Source: Rhizomys pruinosus
Lineage: Eukaryota > Chordata > Mammalia > Rodentia > Spalacidae
Direction of reading: 5' to 3'
DNA: 64,000 nt
Assembly (NCBI GenBank): GCA_009823505.1
Contig: VZQC01006884.1
Location: 169,505 to 233,504, forward strand
Made by a program: the position numbers and the translations under genes. Position 1 is the stretch's first letter; each line of letters opens with the position of its first letter. Shown piece by piece: positions 21,851-32,696 of this stretch. Below the pieces are notes generated by a model that was given only the letters and a program-made list of their open reading frames with translations, was not told the DNA's origin and did not search any database.

Positions 21851-22459
21851 CTAAGGGAGGTTAATCTTGCCTGGCCTGGCTGACTACTGATCAGCAGACA
21901 GCATTTACACTGATAGTTGAGTTCAATTCAACTGGGCAAGCTCGCAGAGCTGAATCATCATCCTGGGGAATGTCAAATTCCGCCATTTGTTTGGGTTTCC
22001 CTGGCATCAACTATTCTCATCTGCATACCCCCAGTTTTCCTTTCCTGTTCTATTTCCAGAAGACTGTGTGCCAAAATAGCCAGTTTTTTTCTTTCCAATT
22101 GTTTTTAAATCGCTCATTTCAGCACAAGCATCTATGGGCAAATGTCAAAAGCCCATGCTTGCCCTCAGCACAGCATTTTAGGGCCCAATCATGACGCTTC
22201 TTCTTATGTTCTGTAAGCAATTTTTCATCAAAGCCCAAGTTCTTGCTAATGTTTTCTTAGAGTTACAGTGATTTTGTGAAATCTCGTTACACAGAGGAAT
22301 GTTTAAGGCTAAAAATAGATAGCAATCAACTATGTTTTGCTTTATAAAGAAAAGTATGCAGTAGAATTAGAAGCATATGTACTTATGTCTTTTATATCTG
22401 TCTATTTACATCTATAGCTGCATATTTATTTGCTTTTGGTACAAAATAATGACATCAGG
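21851..22459. other. Unassigned stretch
   Basis: No repeat or exon supported. Confidence 0.35.
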
Positions 22460-22680
22460 GGCCTGGAGACATGGCTCAGGTTTTCAGAACACTTGCTGCT
22501 TTGCAGAGGACACATGACGAGTTCCCAGTATCCACCCTGGATGGCTCACAACCAGTTACAACTCCACTTCCAGGGTATCTGACCCCTATTCTTCCCACCA
22601 AAGACATCAGATGTTCACATAGTACACATACTTACATGCAGCCAGTCCTACATACATATAAAATGAATATATTCATATAT
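22460..22680 (+). repeat. B3-type SINE
   Basis: ggcctggagacatggctcag starts a diverged tRNA-like head. ccacttccagggtatctgac and the A-rich end follow. Confidence 0.7.
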
Positions 22681-22694
22681 TCATATAGATTTGG

Positions 22695-22695
22695 G

Positions 22696-22750
<55 letters not shown>

Positions 22751-22764
22751 GAGAGAGAGAGAGA
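22695..22764. repeat. TA and GA microsatellite
   Basis: A TA run (22697-22715) joins a GA run with two gaca interruptions (to about 22764). Confidence 0.95.
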
Positions 22765-23329
22765 AGTGGATGGTCCCTTTCTGTCTTCCACACAAGGGAC
22801 CATCCATCCATGAAGCCTGTGAATATTCTGAAATACCCATTCCCCAGAATCATGGAATTCTTTCATATAATTTGAGTCTAATGCTTTAAACCAGATATTG
22901 AAGCTCTTGTATACTTATAGCTAAGTAAGTGCTTTGTGAAATTTTTATATTGATAATTACAAAACATCCCTAGAATAATTTAATATAAGTTTTTCTGTGA
23001 GTGAACAATCCCTTTAATGTAAACTTTCACATTTGACCTTGTGATTCAGGTCAGAGAATGTCCTAGAGGTGCAAGGCTGACACACTAGGGAGTGACCAAA
23101 GAACAGCAAGAGATAGTGAAACTGGACTGCTTGCTTCTAAGTACCTACCATGAGTCAGCAGCCTTAGTGTTTTACTTCTGTTAGGCATGTAGTGTTTGCT
23201 ACTAGAAGTAGGTTTGAGTGGTCCTCATTTACAAATGAAGAGACCAGTGCTAGAAAATGACAAAATGAAGGTCAAGAGGCAAATGTCATTGACTGTCTTC
23301 ACATCTAAACAAGCATCACCATGTTAAAG
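22765..23329. other. Unassigned stretch
   Basis: No element recognised. Confidence 0.35.
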
Positions 23330-24022
23330 AAAAATGACAACAGATGCTGAGGAGGCCATGGGGAAGAAGGAACACGTTTGCGCCTGCTGGCGGGAGTGCA
23401 AACTAGTGCACCCACTATGGAAATCAGCGTGGAGGTTACTCAAAATATTAAAAATAGATCTATCTACCACATGATCTAGCTACTACCCCTGAGTAAATAC
23501 TCAAAGGTTCCTCTATATTATTACAATGATACCTGCACATCCATGTTTATTGCTGTTATTTTATCAATAGGAAGGAAATGGAGGTAGCCTAGACACCCAT
23601 CAACAGATGAATGGATGATGAGCAAGTGGTTCATATACAGAACTGGAATTTTGCTCAGCTGAAAAGACAAATGAAATTTGCAGGTAAAAGGATGGATTCA
23701 GAGAGAATTAAATGAGATGATCCACACTCAGAAAAAAATGTTTTTTCGCTCTCTTTCTTGGGTCACAATTGTTAATGTTTGTATGTTTGAATGAAGTGTG
23801 AGAGAGGTGTGGACTATAAGAGAGAACAAGAGGGGCTGAGAAAGGGGGGGGAGTGTAAGGTTACATGTGACGTGAGAGGGGAAAGGAGGGTGCTGGATGT
23901 GGGAAGCTGAAAGGGAAGGAGGGGGATCAGGAACATGAGAGAAGAGGAACGCCAAAACTAAGGTTGCTTGAAAAGTCCCATACCTAAAGAACATTTTAAA
24001 ATAAAAAAATTAAATAAAATAT
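23330..24022 (+). repeat. Ancient L1: ORF2 C-terminal remnant and 3' UTR
   Basis: gcgggagtgcaaactagtgc, actatggaaatcagcgtgga and cacccatcaacagatgaatg are the well-known 3' end of mammalian L1 ORF2. It is followed by a G/A-rich 3' UTR and an A-rich end near 24020. The frame is destroyed. Confidence 0.8.
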
Positions 24023-24025
24023 ATG

Positions 24026-24165
24026 AAGCCAGGTATGGTGGCATGCACCTTTAGTCCTACCACCTGGGACGCAGAAGCAGGTGGATTTTTATCAAGTCAT
24101 GGGCAGCCTTGGTCTACATTCCAGGCCAAATGGGGCACAGAGAGACCCTGTCTTAAAAACCTAAA
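24026..24165 (+). repeat. B1 SINE, diverged
   Basis: aagccaggtatggtggcatg ... gagaccctgtcttaaaaacc in B1 order. Confidence 0.8.
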
Positions 24166-24249
24166 TCAATAAATAAATAGGAAAGGAAGAAAGAAGGAAA
24201 CAAACAAACATACACAAATAAAACTATAAAGCCAAACTATAAGTACATG

Positions 24250-24420
24250 AACCATTATATTTTCCTTTTTATTGCTATTAAACTTTTTCCATAAGTCATA
24301 CATCATTTCTCAATTGAATCCAGAGTCGCTTCCCTTTCCATGTGCCCACCCCACCCAAGTCCCTGCACTCTGCTCTATATGTCCTGCATCTTTTTCTGAG
24401 ACTTTCCAGAGATTTTTTTT
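24250..24420 (-). repeat. L1/R1 3' tail fragment
   Basis: The T-rich start, the C/T-rich middle and tgtcctgcatctttttctga are the reversed L1/R1 tail, more diverged than the copies at 20998 or 32697. Confidence 0.65.
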
Positions 24421-24463
24421 TTCAGTTCTTTTGTTGTTGTTCTCTCCAACTTGTATTGCTACA

Positions 24464-24540
24464 GTATATATATATATATATAGTTTTATATATATACATA
24501 GATATATATACATAAATATATACATACATACATACACGTA
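24464..24540. repeat. TA/CATA microsatellite
   Basis: A perfect TA run is followed by imperfect tacata units. Confidence 0.9.
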
Positions 24541-25077
24541 TCACTTGAATTGGAGGATTTTTTTTTCCTGATAGATGTCATGTTTTCCTTAGGGAAGTGC
24601 TCGAAGGTTCCTCCTTGGCAATCCCAAACAACCATCAGTCCTGCACTTTTGCTCCACATTGGGGTCTTTCCTTCCCATGGTCCCCCAAATGAAGTACAAT
24701 AAGCATGCCTCCTGTAGTCAGCTCATGGAAACATTATATTTTCAAAAAAATTAAAAATATGTACACTCATGTCTAAAGCAGGAACTATACAGATTCTACA
24801 ATGAATCTGAAGCTCCACAGGCCCAAGGCATGACACGGCAGGTACCTCTGAGTGCCTCTACCCAGCTCCTACACTCTCTTCTCTCCATCTTCATACTCCC
24901 ATGCTCTCTTTTTGCTACTTGCTCCATTTATTTTATTGTGTCTTCTAAGTCCTTCCCATCCCTACTCACCTACAAGAAGGAACAAAAATATAGAATCCAG
25001 ACTATTTTAATTACTCACAATTTAGCAGTTTACAAATGTTCAGATAAGGGGTTAACAACTAGGGTATAGAACGAACT
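24541..25077. other. Unassigned stretch
   Basis: C/T-rich in part. No feature supported. Confidence 0.35.
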
Positions 25078-25410
25078 GAAAAAAGTAAACAGCAAGCCTT
25101 CCAACTGCAATCAATGAATGGTCCCAATGACTTAAATAGAAAATTCAGAAGAAGTACAAAGAACCAATAAATATTTTAAGGTGTTCAAGTTCCTTATCCA
25201 TCAGAAAAATGCAAATTAAACTATTTCAACACTCCCTCTCACCTCAGTCAGAATGACTATCATCAAGGAAACAAGCAGCAAATGCTGGAGAGGATGTGAG
25301 TAAAGGTCGTCCTCCTTCCTTACAGGTGGGAGTATAATTGATACAGACAGTGTGAAAATCAGTGTGGAGGCTTCTCAAACTAAAAACAGAATTTAGGCCT
25401 TTTGTAAGTT
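25078..25410 (+). repeat. Ancient L1 ORF2 C-terminal remnant
   Basis: tcagaaaaatgcaaattaaa, gcaaatgctggagaggatgt and aatcagtgtggaggcttctc are characteristic of the 3' part of old L1 ORF2. Confidence 0.75.
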
Positions 25411-25744
25411 ATCTGTCCCCTTCTTAAACAACAAATAAATATATAAAAGAATATTTTAATTCTTCTAAATTACACACATATTAAATATAGACCTTAGAAT
25501 TCAGAAATGATTATAATCTTTTAGAATCTCTTAAGGACCTTACTTCCATAGGGATTTACAAATGGCTTGTCTCAACTATCCCATAATATTTTATCATATC
25601 TTCCTTTATTATCCATAAATCATCTAGATTCATAAAGAAAATGGAATTTGTGTACCACAGTTAGCTTATGTGGGAATATTGGAGATAGCTAAGTTGAAAT
25701 GCTTCATAGACCTTCTGGGCCACTTGTTATTTGAAATTTGGTTA
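25411..25744. other. Unassigned stretch
   Basis: AT-rich. No feature supported. Confidence 0.35.
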
Positions 25745-26045
25745 TGATTTCATTGTAAAATATATTATTTTTATTGACATTATAATTGTATATATTTCTG
25801 GGGTACTATATGATGTGTTGATATCCGCAGCTCATGGCATAATTAAATGAAGACAGCTACAACTGTTCATTCCTTTGATCATCTGTCTTTTCCTGCAGTA
25901 AGATATTTTAAATTCACATTCTTTGTTATTTGGAAATATATGCTAAATTATTATTGACTCTATTCACCCTGTTGTGCAATACAGCTGAAGATCTATTCCT
26001 CTTGTCCTTCTGAAATATTATACCCTTTGATCAACAGCCTTGATG
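25745..26045 (-). repeat. Ancient L1 (L1MA-like) 3' end, part 1
   Basis: Blocks such as ttctggggtactatatgatg and ctgaaatattataccctttg resemble the reversed 3' end of mammal-wide L1. The match continues at 26485 after a SINE insertion. Confidence 0.6.
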
Positions 26046-26099
26046 TTTTCCCTCCACCCTCTGCAAAGCCTCTGGCAGACATTGTTCTACAGTCTAATT

Positions 26100-26467
26100 C
26101 TCAATTTCAAACTGTGTGTGTCTGTGTCTGTGTGTGTGTCTGTGTGTGTACTCTGTGTATGTGCATGTTCATGTATGTGAATCTGTGCCGATATGTGAAT
26201 GGATGTCAGAGGAAAGCTCTGGTGTTGGTCGTCACCTTCTGCCTTGTTTCAGACATTGTCACTTCTTGTTCACCACCGCATACACCAGGCTAGCTGGCCT
26301 GTGAATTTCAGGCCTGCTGTCTCTGCCTCCGATCCTACTGTAGGAACAGTGGGAATAGAGACACACACTACCACATCTGGCTTTACATGAGTCCTGAAGA
26401 TCAAAACTCAGGTCATTATATTGGTAGAGCAAATATTTAAGCCACTGAGCCATCTCCTTGGCGCCTG
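26100..26467 (-). repeat. B4-type SINE with TG repeat, inside an ancient L1
   Basis: TG-rich start (26114-26160), reversed B1 centre and tRNA-like end (agccactgagccatctccttg). It splits the ancient L1 fragment on either side, so it is the younger element. Confidence 0.7.
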
Positions 26468-26484
26468 AAGTCTAACATTGTTAA

Positions 26485-26880
26485 GTTCTACATGTCATAA
26501 AGTCATGAGGGAGGTGTTTGTTTTTCTGTGTCTGGTTTACCATGCTTTCTATAATGTCCTGAGGAATCATCTATGTCCCTGCAAGCAGCAGCATGTCCCA
26601 CTTTCAGCAGCATTTCCCAGTTTCAGCAGCATTTCCCACCTTTTATATATAGGCTTCCATATTTTCTTTAACTCTTTATCCATGAATGGACACAAGCTCT
26701 TTCTGCTTCTTGGCTGTTGTGACAAATATTGCAGGGAACATGAGACTCAGAATCCCTTCAATACATTGATTGCGTTTCCTTGACATGTACATCCAGTGTC
26801 AGAATAGCAGAGTCAGAAGCCATATGAGGATTGTATTTAATTTTGAATTTATTTATGCATTATTTATTTTGTATATGTGT
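26485..26880 (-). repeat. Ancient L1 (L1MA-like) remnant, part 2
   Basis: tccatgaatggacacaagct and ggctgttgtgacaaatattg match the reversed ORF2 end of old L1. It contains a local 19-bp triplication at 26588-26643. Confidence 0.6.
26588..26643. repeat. 19-bp tandem repeat, three units
   Basis: Units 26588-26606, 26607-26625 and 26626-26643 share gcagcatttccca and differ at two or three positions. Confidence 0.9.
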
Positions 26881-27261
26881 GGTGCATGTATGCACACATG
26901 TAGATGAAAATACACAAATGTGCACATGTATGCAGAAGACAATTACAGGTGTCCTTCCTCAGGCATTACCTACCAATTTTAAAGTTAAAGTTTATTAGTA
27001 CTCAAACAAAAAACAATACCATAGCACAGAGTAGTATCCAGAAAATTAAAAAACATAATTAAAATACAGATTTCCTTGCAAGCTCACAGCCACCTAGCGA
27101 ATCACATGTGAAAACCTAAGACCCAAGGACTTATTCCACATTGAAAATATACTACATCACAGGAGAGGACTCAAAGGACCTAGAGGAAGTGTAGGCCACA
27201 CATGAACATGTTAGTATGTCTTGTTCTCCTTTCCAAATGCTATAGTAAACACACACATACA
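26881..27261. other. Unassigned stretch
   Basis: Mixed sequence with short TG-like patches. No element supported. Confidence 0.3.
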
Positions 27262-27870
27262 TATATGTATTCATGGATCTGCATATGAGGGAGGACACAA
27301 GTTTTTGTTTTTCTTTCTTAAGATTGAATCAGTCACCTAATATACATTATAGGTCCATTCATTTTCCTGTGAATTTTGTGATCTCATTTTTCTTTGGAAG
27401 TGAAGAAATTCCATTTTTATATATGCAGCAAATTTTCATTGTCCATTCATTGGTTGATGTAGAATTAAGTTGGTGCCACTTTATTGCTACAGAGAATAGA
27501 GCAGCAATAAACATGGAGTGCAAATATGTCTATGGAGCTGTTTTGAACGTGAGATTGTCCTTAGTTTCTTTCTTTAAGAATATATTATTGGTATGTAAGA
27601 AGTTGGTTACTGTGCATGTGCGTGTGTGTGTGTGTGTGTGTGTGTTTGTGTCAGAGAGAGACAGAGACAGAGACAGAGAGACAGAGAGAGACAGAGACAG
27701 AAACAGAGACAGAGACAGAGAGAGTTTTGAATTCTGCAATTTTGCTATATTTATTAGATCTAGGAGTTTTCTATAAATTCTATATAGTCTTTAAAGAATC
27801 ACATCATCTACAAATCAGGATAGTTTCACTTCTAACTTTCCTGTTTTTACCACCTTTAAAACTTTCTCTT
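27262..27870 (-). repeat. Ancient L1 ORF2 remnant, interrupted by a microsatellite
   Basis: 27262-27600 contains reversed ORF2 C-terminal sequence (gagaatagagcagcaataaa). 27740-27870 contains reversed RT sequence around the catalytic region (aatcacatcatctacaaatc corresponds to the FxDD area). Between them lies the microsatellite at 27617-27724. Confidence 0.7.
27617..27724. repeat. TG run joined to CAGAGA-type repeat
   Basis: The TG dinucleotide run (about 27620-27650) is followed by imperfect cagaga/gacaga hexamers to 27724. The Arg/Glu- and Ser/Leu-rich ORFs here are artefacts. Confidence 0.95.
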
Positions 27871-27875
27871 ATTAA

Positions 27876-28150
27876 AAAGGATGGTGGAACCAAGGGGCTG
27901 TGTGGGTTTGGACACAACTACTTAGAAATTGGTTTTACATGAAGGATGCTTGTACTCATAAATTATCACTTATTGCTAAAAAATGGAAAAAAACAGAGAA
28001 AGATGCAGGACAGTTATGGCAGAATGCATGATCTGGGATAGGGTGGAGTGGGATAGGGGGAAGAGAAGGGGAAATATGCCTGAACTGAATTGGAAAATGA
28101 TGCATGAAATACACAAAGCATCAATAAAAAAATAAAAAAATATATATATA
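27876..28150 (+). repeat. R1 3' part, 5'-truncated insertion
   Basis: aaggatggtggaaccaaggg onward aligns with R1 copies 1 and 3 through to the A-rich end (catcaataaaaaaataaaaa). It sits inside old minus-strand L1 sequence. Confidence 0.85.
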
Positions 28151-28159
28151 TTTGACAAA

Positions 28160-29443
28160 ATTCATTTTGGAAGCATTAATTTTTCATTTTGTAAATTGAA
28201 AATTATTAATACCTAAAAACTTCTGAACATTTTTTCTTTACTGTTTACTTTTTGCTATCACAGATTTAATAAATTTAATGTCAAATCATATTTAAATTTT
28301 TAGCTTTGATTTTATAGCTTTCTGTCTACTCTTTTAGGTTGTGCTTTTTCTTGGTTTTCCAAGGATTTCAAGGGCATCATTAAATTATTTATATGAGATG
28401 GTTATAATTTTCTACTGTAGGCATCTAATGATATGAATTTTCTTCTTAGGACTGCCTTCATTGTATCCCAAAGGTTCTGATATGTTGTGTTTACATTTTC
28501 ATTAAATTCTAAGAAATTTTAAACTTCTTTCTTGATTTTCCCATGAAAATTTTCATTCAGTAATGTGTTGTTTAGCTTCCATGAATTTATGAACCTTTTC
28601 TAGTGTATATTGTTGATATATAGTTAAATTCCTTTGTGTTTGGATATAATACAAGATGAAATTTCAATTTGTCTAAATTCGTGAAGACTTGTTTTGTGCC
28701 CTAACATGTGGTTCATCTTGGAAAAAGATCCAGGGTTTGATGAGATGATAATGTATTCTTTGGTATAGATATTTTTAAAGTACATTTGATTTGTGGTATC
28801 ATTTAATTCCAGGCCTACTATGTTTAGTTTTTATCTGGTTGTCCTCTCTATTGGTGACAGTGGGTTATTGAGTCAATGCGAGACTTTAGAGCTAATAAAG
28901 TTTCTTTTATAAAATTGTATGTCCCTGTGTGAGGTGCATATATGTTTAGGATTATTGGAGTATTCATCCTTTAATGAGTATGAAGTGATCTTCCTGGTCT
29001 TTTCTGTCTAGTTTTAGTTTGAAGTCTATTTTGTTAGATATTAGAATAGCTACATCTGCTTGCTTCTTAGTTCCATTTACTTGGAATACATTTTCTATCA
29101 TTGTTGAGGTGAGTTTCTTGGAAGCAGCAAATTGAAGGATCCTGTCTCCTAGTCCAATCAGTTAATCTGTGTCTTTGGGAATTATAATAATTATAATAAT
29201 CTGTGGTTTGGGAATTTTCTTCTATGATTTTATTAAAAATATTTTCTGTACCTTTTACTTAGTTTTCTTCTACACCTTTGATTTGTAGGTTTGGTCTTTT
29301 TACAATATCCTGGAGATCTTGCATATTCCATTCCTGGATTATTTAAGATTTGGAATTTTCTTTGAATGAGCAATGCATTTTTCCAAGCTTGTCAAGAGGA
29401 TCTGATATTTCCTTTATTTCCTTTTTGCTTTTTTCCTTTAAGC
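28160..29443 (-). repeat. Ancient L1: endonuclease part of ORF2 to ORF1
   Basis: cttaggactgccttcattgt, gtaatgtgttgtttagcttc and gtggttcatcttggaaaaag are reversed ORF2 endonuclease-domain blocks. 29200-29440 resembles reversed ORF1. Everything is frameshifted. It stops at the single N at 29444. Confidence 0.7.
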
Positions 29444-29444
29444 N

Positions 29445-29625
29445 AATTATCACTTATTGCTAAAAAATGGAAAAAAACAGAGAAAGATGCAGGACAGTTA
29501 TGGCAGAATGCATGATCTGGGATGGGATGGGGTGGGGTGGGGGGAAGGGAAGGGGAAATATGCCTGAACTGAATTGGAAAATGATGTATGAAATACACAA
29601 AGCATCAATAAAAATAATAAAAAAA
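29445..29625 (+). repeat. R1/L1 3' tail adjoining an assembly N
   Basis: Starts directly after the N at 29444 with aattatcacttattgctaaa, the same bases found at 27962. It runs to the A-rich end, differing from 27962-28140 mainly in the G-rich part. Confidence 0.8.
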
Positions 29626-29837
29626 TTACTCAGCTTGACTCACATATAAGAATTTAGTGCTAGAATCCACAAATGGAGGACACCAAATATTGTTTGTTTA
29701 TCTGACACTGTGTTACTTCTCCTTAGCATAATGGCTTAGAGTTTCATCTGTTTACCTTCAAATTTCATGATGTCGTCTTTCTTTACCACTGCATAGAACT
29801 CCATTGTGTAGATGTACCACATTTTCTTTTTTAGTAT
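29626..29837 (-). repeat. L1 ORF2 C-terminal / 3'-UTR remnant
   Basis: accactgcatagaactccat and gtgtagatgtaccacatttt are the reversed end of L1 ORF2. The match resumes at about 30400. Confidence 0.75.
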
Positions 29838-29998
29838 ATTTATTTTTATAATGCTTTTATTGATGTTTTGTGTATTTCAGATATCATTCCTCACTTCAAT
29901 TTAGACATGTTCCCCTTTCCCTTCCCCCCACCCCACCTCAGATTGTGCACTCTGCCATAACTGTCCTGCATCTTTCTCTCACTTTTTTTAGGTTTAGG
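29838..29998 (-). repeat. L1/R1 3' tail insertion
   Basis: Reversed tail: gcttttattgatgttttgtg ... gccataactgtcctgcatct, inserted into the surrounding L1 remnant. Confidence 0.8.
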
Positions 29999-30049
29999 AA
30001 TTCACGTTTTCCTCCTTTTATTTAATATTTCTCTAAAATATGAATACAT

Positions 30050-30271
30050 GGGGCTGGAGAGATGGCCTAGCGTTTAAGAGCACCGACTGCTCTTGCAAAC
30101 GACTCGGGTTTGATTCCCAGCACCCACATGGTGACTGAGAACTGTCTTAAACTCCAGTTCCAGGGGAATCCGACACCCTCTTCTGACCTCCGAGGCATTG
30201 CACGACACGGGCGCACAAAACTACATGCAGACAGTACATTCATACATATAAATTATAACTAAAATTTAAAA
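30050..30271 (+). repeat. B2 SINE, young
   Basis: ggggctggagagatggccta to an A-rich end, with the target duplication aaaatatgaatacat at 30035-30049 and 30272-30286. Confidence 0.95.
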
Positions 30272-30399
30272 AAAATATGAATACATACTTTCCACTCATA
30301 TACAATAATTACAGTGTCTGAAAGTAAGTGGTGGATCGATTCTAGAGCCTGTAAAGAGATTTACATTATAACAACATAGTTGCTTTGAGATAAACAGAA

Positions 30400-31130
30400 A
30401 TATAACAATAATGTTGTTCAGCTTGCACATTTTCATTATCCACTCCTCAGTTGAGGGACACTTGTGTTGGTTCCAGCTCTTCACTATTGTAAAAAGAGCT
30501 GCGATAACCATGGTTGTGCACATATTTCCAAAATAGGATGAATCTTTTGAGTATATACCCAGGAGCGGTATGACTGAGTCAAGTGGTAGGTTCATTCTGA
30601 GTCTTTTTTATCATATTTATTCAGAGCCAATTTTTATTGAAGCTTTGTGCATTTCATACAAAATTCATTTTGCGTCTTTTAAGAGTTCTCCACACTGCTT
30701 TCCATAGAGGTTGTGTGAGTTTGCATCCCCACTAGTGTTTCCCTTCCCCCACAGCCTTGCCAGCATTTGTTATCATTTTTTTCTTGATCTTAGCCATTCT
30801 TACTGGTGTAAGATGAAATCTTAAAGTGGTTTTAATTTGCAATTCCTTAATTACTAGCAATGTTGAACACTTTTTAAGATGTTTTTCAGCCATCTTGCTT
30901 CTTCATCTGTGAAGACTCTGTTCAGTTCTTTACTCCATTTTTTTGATTGGGTCATTTGTTTTCTTGATCCTTTATTTGTTGAGTAATTTATATAATCTGG
31001 ATGTTAAATCTCTGTCAGCTGTGACACTGGTGAAGGTTTCCTCCCACTCTCTGGGTTTTCTCTTCACTTCTTTGATTAACCGGTGCTACTATAGATACAG
31101 CTTGAAGTTTATGTCTGTATTTTCCTAAGT
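30400..31130 (-). repeat. L1 ORF2 C-terminal half remnant
   Basis: cagttgagggacacttgtgt, gagctgcgataaccatggtt and ttgatcttagccattcttac are reversed L1 ORF2 C-terminal sequence. A short reversed L1 tail piece is embedded at about 30607-30665. Stops and frameshifts abound. Confidence 0.8.
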
Positions 31131-31139
31131 TCTAAGATT

Positions 31140-31370
31140 TATTAGAAAGAATAAATCTTTTCTTTAAAAGTACATTAAAACATACATCAACTGCTATGTA
31201 ACTTGGGAATGTAAAGCTACATTTATTTTTACCTTCTTGCAACAGTACTGTTAAAATGTGAGTCCCAAACCTATTCTACAGTTTATTTTCAGACTCTGTC
31301 ATTTTGGTATATGTATGGAGTGTATATATGCATATTTAGGAGTAAAAATAAAAGGAGCAAAAACAACCAA
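31140..31370. other. Unassigned stretch
   Basis: AT-rich. It may be diverged L1 3' UTR belonging to the next element, but I cannot support that. Confidence 0.3.
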
Positions 31371-31586
31371 AGACTTGTTCAAAGAACTGACCAAAACTAT
31401 AAACTTCTATATGAAAAAAAAGTTTAAAAAGGATTAAGAAAAATATCCAAGAGAAGACTTAACATGTGTGGCACAATGCATGTGCTTTGGTGGTGGGTGG
31501 GATGGGCATGGATGAGGAAACAGGTCTAAACTTGATTGGGAAAGGTCGTATGAAATGCACAAAAGCTCAATAAAAACACACAAAAA
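31371..31586 (+). repeat. L1 3' UTR and tail, 5'-truncated
   Basis: ttgttcaaagaactgaccaa, gtggcacaatgcatgtgctt and catgaggaaac-like blocks parallel the 3' UTR of L1 copy C (48770-48960). It ends ctcaataaaaacaca. Confidence 0.7.
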
Positions 31587-31589
31587 CTT

Positions 31590-31943
31590 TCTCTTGTCTA
31601 ATTGTTCCTTCACTTTCTATTTTTTTGCAGTAAAGGAAGAAGAATCATTATGAAATCTTCCTTGACAATTTGATAGAATTTATCTGTGAATCCATCCAGT
31701 CCTAAGCTTTTCTTTTTTTTTTTCTAAGCTTTTTTTAAGGGGAGTTTTTTTTTTTATTATAACTTCTATGTAGTTGCTGTAAATAAATCTGTTTAAGTTA
31801 TTTACATCTTCTTGTTTTAACTTTGATAGACAATATGCATTTAGAAATTTGTGTGCTTCTTCCCAGTTTCCTAGCCTTTTAGAGTATAAGTGTACAAAGT
31901 AGCTTTTCTAATAATGTTCTTTATTTCATTGGAGTTTGTTGTA
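31590..31943 (-). repeat. Ancient L1 RT-domain remnant
   Basis: gtgaatccatccagtcctaa is the reversed conserved PDGF-type RT motif region of L1 ORF2. Flanking blocks also match. It continues at 32190-32330 beyond a B2 insertion. Confidence 0.7.
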
Positions 31944-31956
31944 ATGACTCACTTTT

Positions 31957-32176
31957 TTATGTGTATGAATGTACTGTCTGCATGTAGGTTTGTGCACCTG
32001 TGTCCTGCAATGCTGTGGAGGTCAGAAGAGGGTGTCAGATTCCCCTGGAGCTGGAGTTCTCCTGGAATTGGAGTTACAGATGGTTCACAGCCACCATATG
32101 GGTGCTGGGGATTGAACCTGGGTCCTTTGCAAGAGCAGTTGGCGCTTTTAACCACTAGACCAGCTCTCCAGCCCCC
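31957..32176 (-). repeat. B2 SINE inside ancient L1
   Basis: Reversed B2 with target duplication atgactcactttt at 31944-31956 and 32177-32189. Confidence 0.95.
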
Positions 32177-32189
32177 ATGACTCACTTTT

Positions 32190-32330
32190 GAAATCTAATT
32201 TTATAAAGTTGTGTCTTCTCCCTCTTTCTTTTTATCATATTGGATAAGAGTTGTCAATCTTATTTTTTAATCAATTATTTGGTTCATTTTTTAGAAAGTT
32301 CCTCAATGTCTTGGTGATTTTAAGCAGGTC
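32190..32330 (-). repeat. Ancient L1 remnant, continued
   Basis: taagagttgtcaatcttatt and atcaattatttggttcattt are reversed L1 ORF2 linker sequence. Confidence 0.6.
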
Positions 32331-32492
32331 AGGCTTGGTCTAAAGATCCTGTCTGCACCTCCCCAGCACTGAGATTAGACATGTGCATCACAACCCCTGG
32401 CTTTGTTTTTATGTGTCTTCTGGCACTCAAACTCAGGTCCTCAGGCTTGTGCACCAAAGACTTTACCAGCTAAATCATCTCTCACCCACCCA
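32331..32492 (-). repeat. B4-type SINE fragment
   Basis: cagcactgagattagacatg (reversed B1 part) then aaactcaggtcctcaggctt (reversed tRNA-like part). Confidence 0.6.
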
Positions 32493-32529
32493 TTATCTCT
32501 ATGTTAGTTATTTAAAGTGTTGTCATACC

Positions 32530-32680
32530 ATTTTCCATATTAGTCATACTAATTAACATTTATATTGACCGGATGTAATAGCTTTCTTTTCCTCTGTATC
32601 TTCTCCAACACTTGTTATCTTTCATCTCATTGATAAAAGCCTTTTGAGTGTGAAGTAATATATCATTGCTGTTTACATTT
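32530..32680 (-). repeat. Ancient L1 remnant
   Basis: gtatcttctccaacacttgt and gataaaagccttttgagtgt resemble reversed old L1 ORF2. Weak match. Confidence 0.4.
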
Positions 32681-32696
32681 TTTTAAGTTTTATTTA

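Noticed and set aside
27530..27776. Arg/Asp/Glu-rich and Ser/Leu-rich ORFs
   Set aside because: Translations of the TG and CAGAGA microsatellites.
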